Positions 6,201-8,216 of a stretch of DNA of 8,216 nt are shown here, in pieces. The stretch is from the NCBI GenBank assembly GCA_023460875.1, contig JAEWOQ010000286.1, positions 1 through 8,216 on the forward strand, given 5' to 3'. The notes beneath the pieces are model-generated. The model made no database searches. It worked only from the letters and a program-made list of their open reading frames with translations, and was not told the origin of the DNA. The position numbers and the translations under genes are program-made. How positions within the stretch are numbered: position 1 is the first letter of the stretch; every line of letters begins with the position of its first letter. The DNA comes from Pseudomonadota bacterium (GTDB lineage: Bacteria; Myxococcota_A; Polyangia; Polyangiales; Polyangiaceae).

Positions 6201-8216
6201 TCGACGGTAAGCCTCGAGCGCTCCGGGGTAATCCTTGGTGTGATCTCGCCGGGAGTTGCCGAGGGCCGCGAGCACCGCGAGGCGCTCCTCCTCCGTCTCC
6301 ACGATGTCCAGGTGCCGCTCGTAGGTCTCGTTCAGGTCGTCCCAGCGCTCGAGCTCCGCGAACAGCTCCTCCAATGCCTGGTAAATCTCCGCGGCGGGCC
6401 CGAACTCATCCACGATGGACTGGAAGGTGTCCACGGCGGCCCCCTTCTGCTCCAGGCGCTCACGCTGCACCTCGGCCTGCCGCAGCGACAGCGCGCGGCG
6501 CTCCCCGTCGCTGGCGCGATCACGCCTACGCTCGAGCACGCCGACGAGCTGCTCCCAGCGGCCGGCGCGGGAGTAGAGATCATCGAGAGCCGCTAGGGCT
6601 TCCGGCTCGTCCGGGGTCTCCTCCAGGCGGGCCTCCCATGCCGCGATCGCGCCCTCGGTATCCCCCAGAACCTCCGAGGACAGCTCTCCGATACGCGCCA
6701 GGAGCTCGCCGCGACGCTCTCCGTCGGACTCGAGCGCCACCTGGAGCCGCAGCACGTCCGCTAGCTCCTCGGGGCGGTTCAGCCCGACGTAAATGGCCTC
6801 GAGGGCCCGCGCCGCCGGGAGGACGAGATCGGCGTCCTCGGGATCGAGCCCGAGCACCCTCCGGTACGTCGCCTCCGCGGCCGTGATGTCTCCGAGGGCC
6901 TCCTGCTGCAAGGAAGCCACCTGCATCAGGATCTCCCCCTTGAGGGTCGCGTCCTCTGCCGCGTCGGCGGTGACGGCGAGGACCTCCGCCGTGCGCGCGT
7001 GACGGCCGAGCCGCCTGCCCGACTCGACGAGGCGCTCGCGCAGCTCCGCGTCGAGGGGGTCGAGGGGAGCCAGCTCAGCGAAGACCTCGAAGGATCCCTC
7101 GTCGTCGTGGAGGCGCTCGTTCCGGAGGGTCGCGACGCGCCGTAGTAGCTCTCGGCGCTCGTCCTCCCGCTGCCGCTGCAGCTCCTCGTCGATGCCCTCG
7201 TTCTCCTCCGGGCGTAGCGAGTCGACGCGCACGCAGAGCACGCGCACGAGATCCCGGGTCTCGTCTCGCAGCTCGTACACGGTCTCCAGAGCTCGCGCCG
7301 CCCTCCCCTTGACGTTGCCGACCTCCAGCAAGAGCTCGGCGACCTCCCTCGCCTCCACGTCGTTGGGATCATCGAGGAGCAGACTCTCCACGTGCCCCAC
7401 CGCGCGCTCAGGCTGGTGCAACTCGATGGCGAGCCGAGCAGCGCGCACCCGCAGCTCGCTCAGCGCCTCGCCGGTCGCCCCCTCCAGGCGGAGCTCGACG
7501 ATCTCCGAGAGCCGTTCGCTGCGCCCCAGGCGCGAGTAGAGCCGATCCAGCGCCTCCAAGGAGGCCACGTGCATCGGATCCAACCGCAGGATGCGCTCGT
7601 GATACCCAGCAGCCTTGGCCGCGTCGTCGATGATCTCCTCGGCGATCAAGGCGACCTCCGCGAGCATCTCGATCTTGCGGGCCGGATCGTCGAGGCGCTC
7701 CGTAGCGCGCTCGTAGAGCGACTCCAACTCCCCCCAGCGCTCGGCGCCCGTCAGGATCTCCTTCAGCCGCCCGAAGGCCCGCTCGTCGTCCGGATCCAGG
7801 CCGAGGATCGTCTCGAGGTAAGGGACGGCGCCCAACGGGTCTCCGAGCACCGAGTCGTGCAATCCCGCGGCGCGGACGGCCAGCTCCCGCAGGATCTCGG
7901 GCTCCAGCTCCTCGGCGACGCTGGACCGTAGGGTCTCCCGGTAACGCTCCGCGAGCTCCGTCGGACGTCCCGCCAAGCTCCCGAGGCGATCTCCACGGTC
8001 CCAGAGCCCGAGCTCGCCCGGGTGGCTCCCGAGCGCCTCGAGGATCGCGCCCAGCGCCGCGCCGAGCTCTCCGAGCTTCTCCTCGAACACCGTGGCCAGG
8101 CGGTGGTACAGCTCGATCCGCGCTCCCGCCTCCGCCGTCTCGCCGATCAGGACGACCAGCGCCCCCCCCGCCGGGCGCGGGTCCCCGGGGAGCGCGCACT
8201 GCGCCCCCAGCACCCC
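234..8216 (-). CDS. Giant TPR-like repeat protein, 5' end outside the window
   Basis: The frame is open from the right edge to the TGA at 234-236, at least 2,660 codons. A GTG at 8213 could be read as residue 1 (numbering used here), but the frame has no stop upstream of it and no ribosome site can be seen, so it is probably internal. The protein is a string of amphipathic helices rich in Glu, Leu, Ala, Arg and Asp. A typical unit reads A..L.EE.LGD...A...Y..VL.LDP, then AL.AL..LY...ERW.EL..L.ERR. This is TPR-like, with about 34 units of ~72 residues (residues ~30-2543) and canonical 34-38-residue TPRs at 2544-2651. Cysteine is scarce (about nine). I see no signal peptide (the true N-terminus is missing), membrane segment, nucleotide-binding loop or enzyme motif. 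Known TPR solenoids are protein-interaction scaffolds, so that is the inferred role. Very large TPR proteins occur in myxobacteria, including the gliding-motility protein AgmK/GltI, but I cannot show orthology and the SDR-like neighbour gives no support for it. The gene is intact, without internal stops. Confidence 0.93.
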   Translation of the reverse strand, partial: GVLGAQCALPGDPRPAGGALVVLIGETAEAGARIELYHRLATVFEEKLGELGAALGAILEALGSHPGELGLWDRGDRLGSLAGRPTELAERYRETLRSSVAEELEPEILRELAVRAAGLHDSVLGDPLGAVPYLETILGLDPDDERAFGRLKEILTGAERWGELESLYERATERLDDPARKIEMLAEVALIAEEIIDDAAKAAGYHERILRLDPMHVASLEALDRLYSRLGRSERLSEIVELRLEGATGEALSELRVRAARLAIELHQPERAVGHVESLLLDDPNDVEAREVAELLLEVGNVKGRAARALETVYELRDETRDLVRVLCVRVDSLRPEENEGIDEELQRQREDERRELLRRVATLRNERLHDDEGSFEVFAELAPLDPLDAELRERLVESGRRLGRHARTAEVLAVTADAAEDATLKGEILMQVASLQQEALGDITAAEATYRRVLGLDPEDADLVLPAARALEAIYVGLNRPEELADVLRLQVALESDGERRGELLARIGELSSEVLGDTEGAIAAWEARLEETPDEPEALAALDDLYSRAGRWEQLVGVLERRRDRASDGERRALSLRQAEVQRERLEQKGAAVDTFQSIVDEFGPAAEIYQALEELFAELERWDDLNETYERHLDIVETEEERLAVLAALGNSRRDHTKDYPGALEAYRRAISIDSTHGASRAALNEMLALEDRTARLEAAEILHPIYEVEGDHARLIEIVEIEVEVADDPSERLDKLELATRIAEEALDDAARAYGYAERAVRDAASQGDVTPYLVTLDRLAGITGRRGEQAAVLEAIVPELFDGDLQVDVTRRVAEIHRYELGSPERAKETYCKVLELRPDDRPSLLALEELYGEAGEAARLLEILERRAETSESDDERRELSYRQAELLSGELNEPERAIEVYESIVTLDLDSRAVGALQALYTKAERWDDLTSLLQRRIDERDGSEPDLRVQVARVAEERSGDVERALDELERALDCDNQHAGAIELLEKLQGGASEPSQRARAATLLEPVYLLRADYDRVTAALRTRLESSDVPEERRELITRLAQIQEEQKEDYAGALEISAQLLEDDINDDEIVSELERLAKVAGAHQRLAEIYAARLEHVEVDDEGSTRLARRAAELFVEGGSDAQALPLYRRALAFAPEAQDLFEAVDAILIRAEAHQQRVELYDAALEHRYEPEDRVRLLHTVAALQRDHLGDLDAAIGAHQAVLEIDERDRDALDALTELYTTKERWEELAELYQRRAEDSAPEAAAEYRLALARLFDTRLEQPERAVDQLEEIVRELPTHTEAIRSLESFREHETLKERVVEILRPLYESADDWKRLIKLNEDRFSLAADPAEQVSVLRETAELWESRGQDQGKARRVLAEAVRVEPDDADVRADYERLVEATGSWLELTESYDQLLAGHPDLLSKRDLLAKLAAVHDQHLDDPRNALVAYVGLHENEPGELEPVLSMERLSLLLSDWKTLETALLAKADLLFEEEERAEAWRRIGELRRHMLDDAAGALEAYEHAFDIDASHAPTLDYLIELHEERGEAARLVDLYQQRFDLATADEDELKFELMTRSARRLEQDLIDRPRAIDSLVQAIALRPDSAETRAELNRLYRAEEMWADLLDNLRLEASTEQNPERRVQLRAEVGRILAGKLESFEEAIEAYRLVLEERSNDEESLDAVRALGQEHEHLRGLAAEVLVPVLRQSGLHERLIDVLEMRLTIEIEPPTRAETLRAIAQVEESALGNARHALKTLLRALTETPEALDLHVEIERLAAQTGDWEAYLVALEERGGETYDPEIARDLLVRAGRLAEQALSDGKRAIRAYVRATEQAGDQPELLEALDRLYSASGELEELQGVLERRLSLEDADEEQAELYYRLGRLQLQELKRPAEALGSLRLAIERDRAHRGAAELLERLLEEPACFEEAFEVLEGVYRERSQTDRLAGLFERRVAKAETIVERIDMRRELARVLEDDCQDPGAAQKVLQQGLADDPTDAALLDEIERLAPITGAWADAAQAVLSAVDATDGLDPVSGRELCARVAAWQRDKLGDRAAAEAALVKASEFEPDNDEVLAELEALQTDPGRERDLIATLERRARLALDDEERLRMYRRAKELCDGLGDAALGERLLRKVIELDEVNLWALAGLAEVRRSAGDHQETFDLLVRRAELELDMKTVRALRFEAAEIALQHLEQLDRATELFEQLFEDEPTDRKASGALWAAYERGEKWLELSRLSERLIDLEDDLERRNGLRLELARLFVQRLDDHSAAIDLLQTILDELPSQADAVVMLSELYEEDGRNDELAELLDAQIGGARERGDQESELRFLVRLGNLYEGPLGDGARAVERYQEVLERDPSHRGALEALVRLHDAEGNRPESAAALERLVPLLEGEEAVTRGVELAELYRELEEGEKAAAALERALQSGGPSEEVRGRLRTQYEANGAWDKLAALLVEDAESAEDPAKKIALFREAAELHRTKRDDTAQTAELLARASELDPEDRDLLMELSDAYSASGRGAEAVEVLHKVVESFAGKRSKEVAEIHRRLATAYQSQDDTEKALDELNKAFRIEPGNVHVLKQLGDLAYQTEDYKNAQKMYLALRLQKLDDSSPVTKAEVFCRLGQIHQKLGELPKAKQNFERALQLDESLEDAKRGLDELG
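237..617 (-). other. C-terminal Lys-rich canonical TPR domain of the giant protein
   Basis: Residues 2533-2659. Three clear TPRs follow one another: ~2544-2577 (RLATAYQSQDDTEKALDEL..AFRIEP), ~2578-2614 (LGDLAYQTEDYKNAQKMY) and ~2615-2651 (RLGQIHQKLGELPKAKQNF..ALQLD). Each has the TPR signature of a small residue and Tyr or His in helix A, Gly/Asp at the turn, and A...F/Y..A in helix B. Spacing drops from 72 to ~36 residues. Thirteen Lys occur in these 127 residues, against six in the first 500, so the composition differs sharply from the Arg-rich array. The segment ends in DELG without a recognisable sorting signal. It may be the conserved functional cap of the solenoid; that is inference. 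Confidence 0.75.
585..8126 (-). repeat. Array of ~72-residue (216-bp) TPR-like units within the giant protein
   Basis: I aligned units by eye on the acidic end of the LGD-like motif. Anchors fall at residues 49, 125, 197, 267, 370, 442, 518, 589, 661, 752, 827, 899, 968, 1060, 1132, 1204, 1275, 1364, 1436, 1508, 1582, 1654, 1744, 1816, 1888, 1977, 2051, 2122, 2194, 2266, 2341, 2411, 2483 and 2556. Of the 33 intervals, 27 are 69-76 residues and 14 are exactly 72; six are 89-103. Seventy-two residues fits two helix-turn-helix hairpins of 36. The units share a pattern rather than sequence, and I see no long identical DNA copies, so the expansion looks old and diverged. Individual anchors may be off by one or two residues. 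Confidence 0.8.

Noticed and set aside
339..7931. Long plus-strand open frames opposite the giant gene (339-1706, 2253-3626, 3870-5825, 6069-6596, 7392-7931)
   Set aside because: All five are in the one antisense frame that is codon-aligned with the giant gene. The sense gene is built mostly of GAG, CTC, GCG, CGC, GAC and GTC, which are reverse complements of each other, so the opposite strand automatically reads as an open, Leu/Glu/Arg/Ala/Val-rich, protein-like text. Sense TTA, CTA and TCA, which would close it, are rare at this GC. There is no separate start-site or codon-bias evidence.
8211..8213. GTG as the start codon of the giant protein
   Set aside because: The frame is open upstream to the window edge (GGG at 8214-8216) and there is no room to see a ribosome site. 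The GTG is used only for numbering.
234..8216. Identification of the giant protein as the gliding-motility protein AgmK/GltI
   Set aside because: Size and TPR content are compatible, but no specific motif or neighbouring motility gene is visible, and many unrelated giant TPR proteins exist in this group.

Overview
The window is very GC-rich and is almost entirely filled by one incomplete giant gene on the minus strand. That gene encodes at least 2,660 residues of TPR-like helical repeats. The left edge carries the last 27 codons of a plus-strand gene that resembles a short-chain dehydrogenase/reductase (SDR). The two genes converge on a 147-bp intergenic gap. High GC, GTC/GAG/CTC/GCG/CGC-dominated codons and a giant E/L/A/R/D-rich TPR protein point to a myxobacterium or related deltaproteobacterial lineage. 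That placement is inference from style, not from a marker gene.

Layout: 3-86 (+) is the SDR-like C-terminus. The gap at 87-233 holds a G/C-homopolymer hairpin (120-139) suited to act as a two-way terminator, a decaying 15-bp tandem repeat (from 165, running into the end of the giant gene) and a second, weaker hairpin (195-217). The giant gene occupies 234-8216 (-); its stop codon is at 234-236 and its 5' end lies beyond the right edge.

The giant protein is the interesting object. By hand alignment it has about 34 repeat units with a strikingly constant spacing of 72 residues (216 bp). A conserved acidic anchor is followed exactly 35 residues later by a Trp in most units that have the Trp. 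Six units are longer (about 90 residues, one 103) because an extra 17-20 residues, roughly one helix, sit between the anchor and the Trp position. The last ~127 residues switch to canonical ~36-residue TPRs and become Lys-rich. No catalytic motif, signal peptide or membrane segment is visible, so a scaffold or protein-protein interaction role is the most that can be inferred. Nothing links the two genes functionally: they are convergent and therefore not in one operon. I see no mobile element, RNA gene or CRISPR array.
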